From assembly GCA_904397815.1 (NCBI GenBank), contig CAJFOT010000059.1, forward strand, positions 1 to 63,255: a DNA stretch of 63,255 nucleotides, written 5' to 3'. The DNA comes from Candidatus Paralachnospira sangeri (lineage in GTDB: Bacteria > Bacillota > Clostridia > Lachnospirales > Lachnospiraceae). The position numbers and the translations under genes are program-made. This document shows, piece after piece, positions 45,211 to 53,580 of the stretch. Each line of letters begins with the position of its first letter. Position 1 is the stretch's first letter. The notes under the pieces were generated by a model. That model searched no databases. It was not told the DNA's origin and saw only the letters and a program-made list of their open reading frames with translations.

Positions 45211-45996
45211 CTAAAAATTCCCCCGCACAAACAAAATCACTGCGGCAATGCCGAACAGAAACAGGCATCTCCATATCGCCATCTCCTTCGAACGCTGCAA
45301 AACTCCTTTTCTGGACATTCGTTCCAGAATCATTCCCATCACGGCAGACAACAGGAAAATACCGCCCCATATCGCCCAGCCATAATGGCCGAATCCCAAG
45401 GATGCCCCATCAGGGTTTTTCCCCAGGATCTCTCCCAGAACCAGGCCCGCCCCAAAGCCGGTCAATGTGACAAATCCCGCCCGATACCGTCCAAAGAAGG
45501 AAAGCAGCACTGAAATCAGGCCGCAGAATACAATTATACCCTGATTACACAGCCAGCCATAAAGATAACCTCCTTTTCCGGCAGCTTCCTGACTGAACAG
45601 CCATCCTAACACAGAATATTCGCCTGCCCTGGCAGCAGGTATTCTGCCTGATATATAAATTATGCCATATCCCAGCAGAACCAGCAGGGCATATCTCCCA
45701 TTTCTGCAAAATTTTTCCCTGCGCACGCGTTCCCTCTTATCATTTTCCATCTGATGCAGATGGAACAGTTCTTCTGCCACAGAAATTTCTGTTCTCTGCG
45801 CCTGATGGCTCATCAGATGATCCACAGAAATACCACAGATCTGGGCCAACTTAAATAAATTTTCAGTGTTTGGAGCACTCTGTCCGGATTCCCATTTTGC
45901 CACAGCCTGCCTGCTGACGCCTATCTGCTCAGCCAGTTTTTCCTGGGACATGCCTTTTTTGATCCGCTGCTCCCTGATTTGTTCTCCCAACGACAT
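45211..45996 (-). CDS. XRE-family regulator with membrane domain
   Basis: The 261-aa protein starts with a compact Xre/Cro helix-turn-helix (LGEQIREQRIKKGMSQEKLA, then GVSRQAVAKWESGQSAPN). After a charged linker come about five hydrophobic helices filling the C-terminal half. Such membrane-tethered Xre proteins are common in Clostridia and may couple a membrane signal to transcription. The start at 45996 has GAGGAGG about 8 bases upstream; the longer open frame to 46128 is not used. Targets are unknown. Confidence 0.85.
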   Translation of the reverse strand: MSLGEQIREQRIKKGMSQEKLAEQIGVSRQAVAKWESGQSAPNTENLFKLAQICGISVDHLMSHQAQRTEISVAEELFHLHQMENDKRERVRREKFCRNGRYALLVLLGYGIIYISGRIPAARAGEYSVLGWLFSQEAAGKGGYLYGWLCNQGIIVFCGLISVLLSFFGRYRAGFVTLTGFGAGLVLGEILGKNPDGASLGFGHYGWAIWGGIFLLSAVMGMILERMSRKGVLQRSKEMAIWRCLFLFGIAAVILFVRGNF

Positions 45997-46132
45997 ATTT
46001 CCGCCTCCTCTCTTCCATCCTAGCAAAAATCCAGACATCCGTCTACCAACTATTCCGCAACTGGCGGTTGCAGCAGCAAAATATATTTTCCTGATACCCA
46101 GAGAAAAAGAAACGCCGTAAAAATCCATACCG

Positions 46133-46188
46133 CAGAAACAGGGCGCATATCCGGCTATCTGTCATACCGGATATGCGCCCTGTTTCTG
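46133..46188. terminator. Large perfect inverted repeat / terminator
   Basis: The arms 46133-46154 and 46167-46188 are perfect 22-base reverse complements (core GGGCGCATATCCGG) with a 12-base loop. A short T-rich edge lies on each strand. It is downstream of the minus-strand lipoprotein gene (stop 46279) and upstream of the XRE gene, so it can insulate the two. Confidence 0.8.
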
Positions 46189-46278
46189 TACTGCCTCTGC
46201 CTTCCTGTCCGGCAGCTCATCGTTTTTATACCGTTCTCAAAACGGAATCTCAATGCCATCGGCATAAAAGTGCTGAAT

Positions 46279-46965
46279 TTACTGAAGCACTGCTGCCTCA
46301 ACATCTGCGCTGAACTGATCCACATCAGCAGGCATCCATACGACTTTTTCCTCCCCGCTTACATCTACCCGAAATTTCTCACAGGTCACAGTGACTTCCG
46401 TCGTTTCCTCCATCGGCTCCATCTCACCTACAGCAGTCATATAATCTTTCATATACTGACGCATGAAGTCAGACACAGCCTGCTCATCACCGGAAGCAAT
46501 CAGCATCTGATCCTCCTCCGATAAAGATGCAACCACATCCTGCTGGACATTCACAGCAATTTCACTCATTTCTGCCATGGAAAATCCATTAATCGTCAGT
46601 GTCACCACTGTCTGGTCGCTGTCCTCAGAAGTGATTTCTGCAGTATAAGGCATTTTCCTCAGCATTGCCAAAAGAGAGCCTTTCATCTCATCCAGCTCAT
46701 CCTGCGTGAATGTAATACCGGCGCCGGTAAACATTTCTTCCAGTCCGGATACCAGATCAGAACTGTCCTCCATCAGAGAACTGCGAACATCCTCTTCAGA
46801 TTCAAACCCCAGGAGCTCCTGAATCGCGGAAGCATCATCCATAGCTACTAATTCAAACAGCGCGCCGGTTACCTGGTCCGCAGGCACCATTTCAGACTGG
46901 CATCCGGCCAGAAGCATACAGCTGAGAATCAATACTGCAGCCAGGGAAAACAGTTTCTTTTTCAT
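46279..46965 (-). CDS. Hypothetical secreted lipoprotein
   Basis: The 228-aa protein has a clear lipoprotein signal (MKKKLFSLAAVLILSCMLLAGC, Cys22 as lipidation site shown here in a 22-residue segment only by its ends: MKKK...LLAGC). The mature part is acidic, helical in its first half and with a beta-like middle (TVVTLTINGF). It resembles small cell-surface lipoproteins of the DUF5105/DUF4878-like kind, but I do not assign a family. It is monocistronic, flanked by a strong hairpin downstream and a 200-base gap upstream. Function unknown. Confidence 0.75.
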   Translation of the reverse strand: MKKKLFSLAAVLILSCMLLAGCQSEMVPADQVTGALFELVAMDDASAIQELLGFESEEDVRSSLMEDSSDLVSGLEEMFTGAGITFTQDELDEMKGSLLAMLRKMPYTAEITSEDSDQTVVTLTINGFSMAEMSEIAVNVQQDVVASLSEEDQMLIASGDEQAVSDFMRQYMKDYMTAVGEMEPMEETTEVTVTCEKFRVDVSGEEKVVWMPADVDQFSADVEAAVLQ

Positions 46966-47173
46966 ACTCTATACCTCTCTATATTGTGAAATTTCACCCT
47001 GCGCCCGGCACAGCCGACAGCAGCAGCCTGCCGTACCAGGATGTTAAAATCAGTATAAACGACAGCAGCACAAAATGCAATAGAACCCATACCAATCCGC
47101 TATATATTTATTTTTTGAGGTACTTGATCTGAAATACTGAAATGTTCTCTGCAATAGCCATATTTATGCGGAT

Positions 47174-47223
47174 AAAAAAAGCCCCGGAAAGAAGGACCGC
47201 CAGACAGGCCGTCCTCTTTTCCG
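47174..47223 (-). terminator. Terminator of the UroD-family gene
   Basis: On the minus strand CGGAAAAGAGGACGGCC (47223-47207) pairs with a complementary arm ending at 47185, with a small bulge and a 5-base loop. GGGGC and a run of seven Ts (47180-47174) follow. The rest of the gap 46966-47173 shows no gene or convincing signal. Confidence 0.85.
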
Positions 47224-47269
47224 AAGGTTTCAGATATGGTAATATGTCCGCGGCAGGACGCATACTGTT

Positions 47270-48259
47270 TTAGCCGAATACCACCTTGCTGTATTTGTCA
47301 ATTGCTTCTGAAGTTGCTTCATACACGCCCGGATAAGTGCTCATTGCCAGGCCCTGAGATGCACCGGGGATGAAGTACAGTTTGCCACATTCATCACAGG
47401 CTCTCTTGACTTCTTTTTCCACAACTTCCGGCGTCCAGCCTTCAAAATCGATTTTTGCACTGTCGATACCGCCCATGAAGGAGATCTTTCCGCCATATTT
47501 TTTAATCAGTTCAGGAATGTTGTTGGTAGTCATAACACCCTGCCAGATATCGATGCCCATATCAATCATCATCGGCACCAGAGTCGCAGCATAGGAATCA
47601 CTGTGATGTACAATCAGTTCCACGCCATTTTCTTTATAGCAGCTGTAAATTGCTTTATATGCCGGATATAAAAACTCCTCAAACATTTCAGGAGAGATGA
47701 AAGTAGATGTCTGGCTGCCCCAGTCATCATGATGGAACAATCCGTCAGGTTTCAGATATTTACAGATTTCTTCTGCTTCAGATATTTCCCAATCTGTCAG
47801 GTATTTAATCAGATCCTTCATGTCGTCGGGCTCTTCGTAAAAATTAATCAGCGCATTCTGGATTTCACACAGATGATGGCACTGCTCAAAGATACCCGGC
47901 GCCACCATGGGCATTGCGAAATATTCCTTTCTGTCCACTTCCTCAGCAGCTTTGATAAAAGGTTCCCATGCAGACTCAGGGAATTTTGTCGGCGGCGCTT
48001 TCACATAATCTCTCCAGCGGGTTATATCCTTTATTACGATCTTGTCCGGTGTATGTACCGGGAATGAACCGGGTGTACCCTCCGGCCACACATTGGTTAC
48101 GCCCCAGGCATTAACGACAGGACCCTTGCCATACTGGGGCATCGGACTCTGCGTCATAATCGGATGAACCAGCATCTGAAATGCTTCGTACTGGTTAACA
48201 AAACGGTCAGGATGTCCCCCGTGAATGGTTTCCAGCAGATTTTGTCTTTTAGTCAGCAT
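47270..48259 (-). CDS. Uroporphyrinogen decarboxylase (URO-D) family protein
   Basis: The 329-aa TIM-barrel protein belongs to the URO-D superfamily, closer to the MtaA/CmuA-like corrinoid:CoM or tetrahydrofolate methyltransferase branch than to heme HemE. HDDWGSQTSTFISPEMFEEF and SFMGGIDS are recognisable. The position where methyltransferases carry a His-x-Cys zinc ligand reads VHHSDSYA, with no Cys, so the usual zinc site looks incomplete. No corrinoid protein gene is adjacent. The start at 48259 follows GGGAGG; the frame to 48295 is longer but lacks a site. Confidence 0.82.
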   Translation of the reverse strand: MLTKRQNLLETIHGGHPDRFVNQYEAFQMLVHPIMTQSPMPQYGKGPVVNAWGVTNVWPEGTPGSFPVHTPDKIVIKDITRWRDYVKAPPTKFPESAWEPFIKAAEEVDRKEYFAMPMVAPGIFEQCHHLCEIQNALINFYEEPDDMKDLIKYLTDWEISEAEEICKYLKPDGLFHHDDWGSQTSTFISPEMFEEFLYPAYKAIYSCYKENGVELIVHHSDSYAATLVPMMIDMGIDIWQGVMTTNNIPELIKKYGGKISFMGGIDSAKIDFEGWTPEVVEKEVKRACDECGKLYFIPGASQGLAMSTYPGVYEATSEAIDKYSKVVFG

Positions 48260-48428
48260 ACACGCATACCTCCCAATCAGATTTAGCCTTATCATTGAAT
48301 CGATAAACTAATTTTATCGCAAACCTCTGGCTTATGCCACGGACTGGCCGCACAAAAAAGGGGAAAAAACCTTCATCCGTTTTTGTTCATTCTGTATCGG
48401 AGGACAAACAAAATGTCTGGGATCACAC

Positions 48429-48920
48429 TTATAATTCAGTTTTTTCACCCTGAATATACATAATCATGCCGGGTCCCAGGCTGTCGGTGGGCCTGGCCAG
48501 GAATCCGTGGCTCTCATAAAAGTGTTCCCGTCCCTTGGCACACATCAGATCCAGCATCATCTCTGTCCCCTCTGCCGTCAGCTCCTTCACATAGCCGACC
48601 AGCGCTTCCATCAGCATGGCGCCGGCGCCCATTCCCTGGGCATTGGGGTGAATGATCAGATCCTGGATATAGCAGATCACACTGCCGTCCCCTACGATCC
48701 GTCCCATGCCGATGGGCTGGCCCGCCAGCGTCACGCACATCGTACAAAGGCTGTTATCCAGTGCCTTCTGGGCCTGTTCCCTGGTCAGCTTTTTCCAGCC
48801 CACTGACGCCCGCAGCTTCAGATACATATCCACTGTGATAATATCCTGCTCCAGCTTCAGGACAGAATCCCCTTCCGCCGTCTGTTCCGGCTGCCTTTCA
48901 TTCGTATTATCTGACTTCAT
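48429..48920 (-). CDS. GNAT-family N-acetyltransferase
   Basis: The 163-aa protein carries the acetyl-CoA-binding pattern of GNAT enzymes (IQDLIIHPNAQGMGAGAMLM, the QGxGxG/A loop) and the typical FYESHGFLARP near the end. The acceptor is unknown. The ATG at 48920 overlaps the end of the FAH-family gene by 14 bases and is preferred to a TTG at 48935. The overlap implies co-transcription with the FAH-family protein. Confidence 0.85.
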   Translation of the reverse strand: MKSDNTNERQPEQTAEGDSVLKLEQDIITVDMYLKLRASVGWKKLTREQAQKALDNSLCTMCVTLAGQPIGMGRIVGDGSVICYIQDLIIHPNAQGMGAGAMLMEALVGYVKELTAEGTEMMLDLMCAKGREHFYESHGFLARPTDSLGPGMIMYIQGEKTEL

Positions 48921-49794
48921 TGGTAATCGTTCCAATCCCTTCTACCTGACATACTACCTGGTCGCCCGGTTTCAGATACTTCGGCGGCTGGAAACCCATG
49001 CCCGCGCCAGAGGGCGTCCCGGTGGAGATAATGGTTCCTGCCCGCAGAGTCATGCCCCGGGACAGCTCGCTGATAATATGGGGAATGCCGAAAATCATCT
49101 GCGCCGTATTGCTGTGCTGGCGCAGTTCTCCGTTTACCAGGCAGCTGATCTCCCTGGCCGGCGGAAACTCCACCTCGTCAGCAGTGACAATCCAGGGGCC
49201 CATCGGCGTAAAGCCATCCAGACTTTTTCCGAAATACCACTGTTTGTGCCGGTTCTGGATGGTTCTGGCACTGACATCATTTAATACTGTATAGCCAAAC
49301 ACATATTCAGCAGCCTTTTCGGCAGGCACATTTCTGGCGTCCCTGCTGATGATAAAGGCCAGCTCCGCCTCATAATCCAGGGAATCCACAATGTCGGAAT
49401 GGCTGTCAATCAGGCCGCCGTCCGCCACTGCCTCGCTGACTCTCTTGGAAAAATAAACCGCGTAAGGACGCTCTCCGTTAAATTCTTCATGTTTAAAACG
49501 GGCAGACTCCTCTGCATGCGCCATATAGTTGATGCCCAGGCAGATCACATCCTGATCCGGACAGGGAATCGGCGCGCATTTTTCCGTCAGCGCCAGGCCG
49601 ATTCCCTCCTTTTCCGCCAGTTCTGCCCGGCGTGAACGAAGTCCTTCCATCTCCTCCGGCGTCACAGACCGGATCAGGGACAGCATATCAGGATAGGGAA
49701 GCCCGAAGGCGCTGACCGGAATCACCCGTGTCATATCTTCCGACAGCACCCCCGGCATCCTCTGATTCTGATAACGGAATGTCAGCAATTTCAT
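48907..49794 (-). CDS. Fumarylacetoacetate hydrolase-family protein
   Basis: The 295-aa enzyme has the FAH fold. Metal-binding acidic residues are seen in LDYEAELAFIISRD, with VICLGINYMAHAEES before and ISTGTPSGAGMG after. Members hydrolyse or decarboxylate 2-oxo acids or isomerise ring-cleavage products; some are oxaloacetate or acylpyruvate hydrolases. The substrate cannot be read from sequence. The start at 49794 has GGAGG 8 bases upstream. Confidence 0.88.
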   Translation of the reverse strand: MKLLTFRYQNQRMPGVLSEDMTRVIPVSAFGLPYPDMLSLIRSVTPEEMEGLRSRRAELAEKEGIGLALTEKCAPIPCPDQDVICLGINYMAHAEESARFKHEEFNGERPYAVYFSKRVSEAVADGGLIDSHSDIVDSLDYEAELAFIISRDARNVPAEKAAEYVFGYTVLNDVSARTIQNRHKQWYFGKSLDGFTPMGPWIVTADEVEFPPAREISCLVNGELRQHSNTAQMIFGIPHIISELSRGMTLRAGTIISTGTPSGAGMGFQPPKYLKPGDQVVCQVEGIGTITNEVR

Positions 49795-49818
49795 CTCTGT
49801 TACCTCCAAAATCCAAAT

Positions 49819-50868
49819 TTATGCTTCTGCGGGACAGGAAAACCGATATTCTGTAACCGCATGGTACTTCTCTCCCTTTCTCAGGACCGGGGAGGGAAAT
49901 GCCGGTATATTGATGCTGTTGGGATAATACTGAGTCTCAAAGCAGACCGCGGAAAAAGGACCATACTGGGCATGATTCTTTCCCTCAGCCTTCAGGCCGT
50001 TGCTGGTATACAGCTGGAGTCCGGGCAGGCTGGTATAAACCTCCATCCGCAGGCCGCCGTTCTGATATACGGCCGCAGGCCGATCTGTCCCCGGATGGTT
50101 CAGCACATAGTTATGGTCATATCCGCCGGCCCAGACCAGCGGCTGATAATCCGCCCGGATATCCCGGCCCAGTGTTTTCATCTCTGTGAAATCCATCGGA
50201 GTCCCTGCCACAGGCGCCAGTTCCCCTGTGGGAATAGCATTTTCATCGGCAATGGTAAAGAAATCCGCGTCAATCCATACCTGGTGGTTCAGGACACTTT
50301 TTCCCTCTGCCCCGTCCAGATTGAAATAGCTGTGGTTGGTCAGGTTCATAACCGTATCCTGGTCGCAGGAAGCCTGATAGTCCAGGAGAACCCCATTTTC
50401 CTCTGTCAGCATATAAGTCACCGTAATATCCGCATTGCCGGGATGGCCCTGGTCCATATCCGGGCTGTGGAGGGTAAACTGCACCCCCTGCTCCAGTTCC
50501 TGCACCTGCCAGAACCGTTTGTCATAATAATCCGGACCGCTGTGCAGGTTGTTGGGCCCGTTATTCACGGCCAGCTGATAGACCCGGCCATTCAGCGTAT
50601 ACCGTCCCCCGGCAATCCGATTGGCGCTTCTTCCCACCACGGCACCCAAATGGCCGCTGTTCTTTTCATAGCCGGACACATCGTCATACCCCAGCACGAC
50701 ATCTTGGACACAGCCATTCCGATCCGGCACCCAGACCGATACCAGCGTTGCTCCGTAATCCGTAACGGAAAACCCCATGCCTCCTTCTGCAGTCACAGTA
50801 TACAGCCATGCTTCTGTCCCGTCAGCCACAGTGCCAAACGGTTTTTTTTCAATCTGATATGTTCCCAT
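49819..50868 (-). CDS. galM: Aldose 1-epimerase (mutarotase)
   Basis: The 349-aa beta-sandwich enzyme interconverts alpha and beta anomers of galactose or glucose. The catalytic His lies in LTNHSYFNLDG and the catalytic Glu in AVCFETQYYPNS; GRSANRIAGGRYTLNG and GGYDHNYVLN are conserved. There is no signal peptide, so it acts in the cytosol. It precedes the FAH-family gene by 24 bases in the same direction. No other Leloir gene is nearby. Confidence 0.93.
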   Translation of the reverse strand: MGTYQIEKKPFGTVADGTEAWLYTVTAEGGMGFSVTDYGATLVSVWVPDRNGCVQDVVLGYDDVSGYEKNSGHLGAVVGRSANRIAGGRYTLNGRVYQLAVNNGPNNLHSGPDYYDKRFWQVQELEQGVQFTLHSPDMDQGHPGNADITVTYMLTEENGVLLDYQASCDQDTVMNLTNHSYFNLDGAEGKSVLNHQVWIDADFFTIADENAIPTGELAPVAGTPMDFTEMKTLGRDIRADYQPLVWAGGYDHNYVLNHPGTDRPAAVYQNGGLRMEVYTSLPGLQLYTSNGLKAEGKNHAQYGPFSAVCFETQYYPNSINIPAFPSPVLRKGEKYHAVTEYRFSCPAEA

Positions 50869-50968
50869 TTTCTCTCCTTCCGCCGTCCTGTCTCTGACGG
50901 CTACGCCAAAAGAGGCAGCGCTGCTCCGGCCGGATAAACGCTGCCTTTTCTGTTTGATATGCGAATAA

Positions 50969-52057
50969 TTACTTGGCTGTTATGTATTTCTGGGCAGTCA
51001 GCAGTTCCGCAGTCAGCACACCGCCGCCTGCCGCGCCCCGCAGGGTATTATGGGACAGGCCCACAAATTTGTAATCATATACAGTATCTTCCCGCAGGCG
51101 GCCCACACAGACACCCATGCCTCTCTCATAATCTCTGTCCAGAGAGGTCTGAGGACGGTTATCCTCTTCAAAATATTTGATAAACTGTTTCGGCGCGCTG
51201 GGCAGGTTCAGTTCCTGCGGCAGCCCCCGAAAGCTGTTCCACCGCTCAATGATCTCCTCTTTGGAGGGTTTGCGGTCAAAGGATACAAACACCGCCGCCG
51301 TATGCCCGTCTGACACCGGCACACGAATACACTGAGTCGTGATAATCGGGGAGGATGCCTTCACGATCTGGCCGTTTTCCACCCGCCCCCAAATTCTCAG
51401 GGGCTCCTGCTCACTCTTCTCCTCCTCACCGGCGATATAAGGAATCACATTGTCCACCATTTCAGGCCAGTCCTTAAAGGTCTTGCCTGCGCCGGAAATT
51501 GCCTGATAAGTGGTCGCCACAACGGTACGGATACCGAAATCCCGCAAAGGATGCAGTACTGGGGTGTAACTCTGGATCGAACAGTTGGGCTTCACCGCGA
51601 TAAAGCCCCTCTCTGTCCCCAGACGTTTCCGCTGGTAGGGGATCACCTCCAGATGCTCCGGGTTCAGCTCCGGCACCACCATCGGCACATCCGGCGTCCA
51701 ACGATGGGCGCTGTTATTGGAAACAACCGGTGTCTCCGCCTTAGCGTACGCTTCCTCGATTGCCCGGATTTCCTCCTTGCTCATATCCACTGCGCTGAAT
51801 ACAAAATCCACGGTGGAAGCCACCTCTTCCACCTCATTGACATTTTTCACAATCATAGACTTTACAGCCTCGGGCATGGGCGTGGTCATCTTCCAGCGGC
51901 CTCCCACTGCCTCCTCATAAGTCTTTCCCGCTGATCTGGGGCTGGCAGCCACCGCCGCCACCTCGAACCAGGGATGATTCTCCAATAAGGAAACAAATCT
52001 CTGGCCTACCATTCCTGTCGCGCCTAAAATGCCGACTCGCAGTTTTTTATCCATCAT
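50969..52057 (-). CDS. asd: Aspartate-semialdehyde dehydrogenase
   Basis: The 362-aa NADP enzyme reduces aspartyl phosphate to aspartate semialdehyde, feeding lysine/DAP, threonine and methionine. It has GILGATGMVGQRFV for cofactor, catalytic Cys in AVKPNCSIQSY and His in SDGHTAAVFV. The AVKPNCS form and length match the archaeal/fungal-like branch rather than the classical enterobacterial one, a form also found in some Clostridia. The ATG at 52057 has GGAG 5 bases upstream; a second ATG at 52054 and a TTG at 52060 are close. Confidence 0.93.
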   Translation of the reverse strand: MMDKKLRVGILGATGMVGQRFVSLLENHPWFEVAAVAASPRSAGKTYEEAVGGRWKMTTPMPEAVKSMIVKNVNEVEEVASTVDFVFSAVDMSKEEIRAIEEAYAKAETPVVSNNSAHRWTPDVPMVVPELNPEHLEVIPYQRKRLGTERGFIAVKPNCSIQSYTPVLHPLRDFGIRTVVATTYQAISGAGKTFKDWPEMVDNVIPYIAGEEEKSEQEPLRIWGRVENGQIVKASSPIITTQCIRVPVSDGHTAAVFVSFDRKPSKEEIIERWNSFRGLPQELNLPSAPKQFIKYFEEDNRPQTSLDRDYERGMGVCVGRLREDTVYDYKFVGLSHNTLRGAAGGGVLTAELLTAQKYITAK

Positions 52058-52209
52058 CAAAACTCCTTTAATCCGTTTTAATTCTGCAGTATACCAAAGT
52101 ATCGTACCCTATTTTGAAAAAAAATGCAATAAAAATGTAAAAAAAACAGCAAATGTTTGGTAATCTTACAGTTTGTCAAAAACACCGATTCTGGGGATCT
52201 GCCTTTCCC

Positions 52210-52238
52210 TTGATTGCCATTCCGCGTTATAGTATAAT
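52210..52238 (+). promoter_or_regulatory. Promoter of the PH-domain gene
   Basis: TTGATT (52210-52215), 17 bases, TATAAT (52233-52238), about 70 bases before the ATG at 52308. It is a good sigma-A consensus. Confidence 0.8.
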
Positions 52239-52307
52239 GTCTGCAGAATCAATATGATAACGGAAAAACTTTTACCAAAAGCATTTCCGAATAAAGGAGG
52301 AGTATTT

Positions 52308-52676
52308 ATGATCGATTTTAAAAATGGAAGTTTTGTAAAACTGCGCAAATCAAACGATGCCGCGGAAGCAGTGGATCACCTTCTGATCCCCGGTGAAACG
52401 ATCATCGGAAGCTACAAAGGAATCCGTGATTCTGTTACATTTACAAACAAGCGGGTCATTGCGGTAAACGTCCAGGGCGTAACCGGCAAAAAGAAGGATT
52501 ACACCTCACTCCCCTATTCCAAAATTCAGGCATTCTCTGTCGAGACTTCAGGTGTACTGGACATGGACAGCGAACTGGAATTATGGTTCAGCGGACTTGG
52601 CCTGGTCAAATTCGAGTTTACCGGCGCCAGCGATATTGTAAAAATCGGGCAGGCAATCGGTGAATTTATATTATAG
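52308..52676 (+). CDS. Bacterial PH-domain protein
   Basis: The 122-aa cytosolic protein is a single small domain like the bacterial pleckstrin-homology family (bPH_1): IPGETIIGSYKGIRDSVTFTNKRVIAV, then the SLPYSKIQAFSVETSG strand pair and a C-terminal helix (IVKIGQAIGEFIL). These proteins form rings or bind membranes or partners; the role is unknown. AGGAGG precedes the ATG by 7 bases. It is followed by the broken Uma2 gene after 30 bases, probably on the same transcript. Confidence 0.85.
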   Translation: MIDFKNGSFVKLRKSNDAAEAVDHLLIPGETIIGSYKGIRDSVTFTNKRVIAVNVQGVTGKKKDYTSLPYSKIQAFSVETSGVLDMDSELELWFSGLGLVKFEFTGASDIVKIGQAIGEFIL

Positions 52677-52706
52677 AACAGTTATAAATCAAAAAGGAGT
52701 GTTGCC

Positions 52707-53256
52707 ATGCCATTATCCAAAAAACAGCCCTATACCTCGGAAGACTACTGGAACCTGCCTGCCGGACGGACAGCGCGCTGAGCTGATCGATGGACAGCTG
52801 TATGATATGGCTCCACCCAACAGGATTTACCAAAAACTTGTGCATGAAATTTCCCGGGCTGTAGGAAACCATATCGCTCAGGCCGGAGGAGCCTGCGAAG
52901 TCTACCCGGCTCCGTTTGCCGTCAATCTGGACGCCAAAGACAAAGACTGGGTGGAGCCGGATATCTCTGTCATCTGTGATAAAGATAAACTGACAGACCG
53001 AGGCTGCTCGGGCGCCCCGGACTGGATTGTGGAAATTGTCTCCCCTTCCAGCCGCCGGATGGATTACTCCATCAAGAACACACTGTATTCTGGAGCTGGC
53101 GTTCGGGAATACTGGATCGTCGACCCAGCCAAGGAACGGGTTACCATTTATCACTATGATGAGGACGATGCGCCTACGATCGCCCTATTTGACACTCCCA
53201 TCAAAGTCGGCATTTATGATGATCTGGTAATCACCATATCCGATCTGCTGAAATAG
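52707..53256 (+). pseudogene. Uma2-family (PD-(D/E)XK) protein broken by 4-bp duplication
   Basis: The ATG at 52707, with AAGGAG upstream, starts a frame MPLSKKQPYTSEDYWNLP that hits TGA after 24 codons. The rest of the gene continues in another frame (DGQRAELIDGQLYDMAPP ... VEPDISVICDKDKL ... GAPDWIVEIVSPSS ... YWIVDP) to a TAG at 53254-53256. Removing one copy of a tandem TGCC at 52756-52763 restores a single 181-aa frame with the exact family sequence WNLPDGQRAEL. Nuclease-fold residues (E of AELIDG, D/E of VEPDIS, E-x-V of VEIVSP) are otherwise intact. It may be a recent mutation, a switchable repeat or a sequencing error. Confidence 0.88.
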
Positions 53257-53262
53257 AAACAG

Positions 53263-53287
53263 AGCCCTCCAGGACTTCTGGAGGGCT
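53263..53287. other. Hairpin after the Uma2 pseudogene
   Basis: AGCCCTCCAG (53263-53272) pairs perfectly with CTGGAGGGCT (53278-53287), with a 5-base loop. No T-run follows, so it is either a weak terminator or part of the decayed coding segment that overlaps it. Confidence 0.5.
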
Positions 53288-53380
53288 ATCGCAGAAAATA
53301 CGGCATGTACGCCTGCGTGGATAATTACATCATCTACTTTGAACCGCACCTGAATGTGGTGAAGATGATACGAAAGAGCG
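53272..53380 (+). pseudogene. Possible RelE/ParE-type toxin C-terminal remnant
   Basis: One plus frame reads EGYRRKYGMYACVDNY, then IIYFEPHLNVVKMIR, and then enters AT-rich DNA where the frame runs on without meaning to 53451. The pattern of an Arg/Lys-rich strand, YIIYF and VVKMIR resembles the last strands of RelE/ParE toxins. No start codon or N-terminal part is visible. The rest of the gap 53257-53580 holds the direct repeats, promoter and leader described separately. Confidence 0.3.
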
Positions 53381-53387
53381 TACACTA

Positions 53388-53475
53388 TTGTACACATACT
53401 ATATTTTGTATGTCAATAGTAAAATATACAATATTTAGACTTGTTTGTTAACTTTTTGTGAACATTTGTACACAT
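53388..53475. repeat. Direct repeat TTGTACACAT before the Abi promoter
   Basis: TTGTACACAT occurs at 53388-53397 and 53466-53475, 78 bases apart, the second copy ending just before the -35 box at 53479. They may be regulator sites or marks of the junction where host-like GC content changes to AT-rich DNA. Confidence 0.5.
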
Positions 53476-53478
53476 CCG

Positions 53479-53507
53479 TTGACTTTTGTCTTTTGTTATC
53501 ATATACT
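53479..53507 (+). promoter_or_regulatory. Promoter of the Abi leader RNA and gene
   Basis: TTGACT (53479-53484), 17-base spacer, TATACT (53502-53507). Transcription should start near 53514, giving a leader of about 67 bases before the TTG start of the Abi gene. Confidence 0.75.
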
Positions 53508-53513
53508 GATGTT

Positions 53514-53567
53514 AACAGAAGCTCCCGCACCTCTCAACGATGTGTCCCAGGGGGCACTTTTTATTTT
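53514..53567 (+). ncRNA. Candidate small RNA with terminator upstream of abi gene
   Basis: The leader after the promoter holds a C-rich segment (CTCCCGCACCTCTC) and then a stem GTGTCC/GGGCAC (53542-53547 with 53552-53557), followed by TTTTTATTTT. This is a short RNA unit ended by an intrinsic terminator directly before the toxin-like gene, as in type III toxin-antitoxin loci. A C-rich element with the same CTCC-GCACCT core recurs after the gene (54482-54491). That it acts as an RNA antitoxin is inference. Confidence 0.45.
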
Positions 53568-53580
53568 ACAGGAGAATAAT

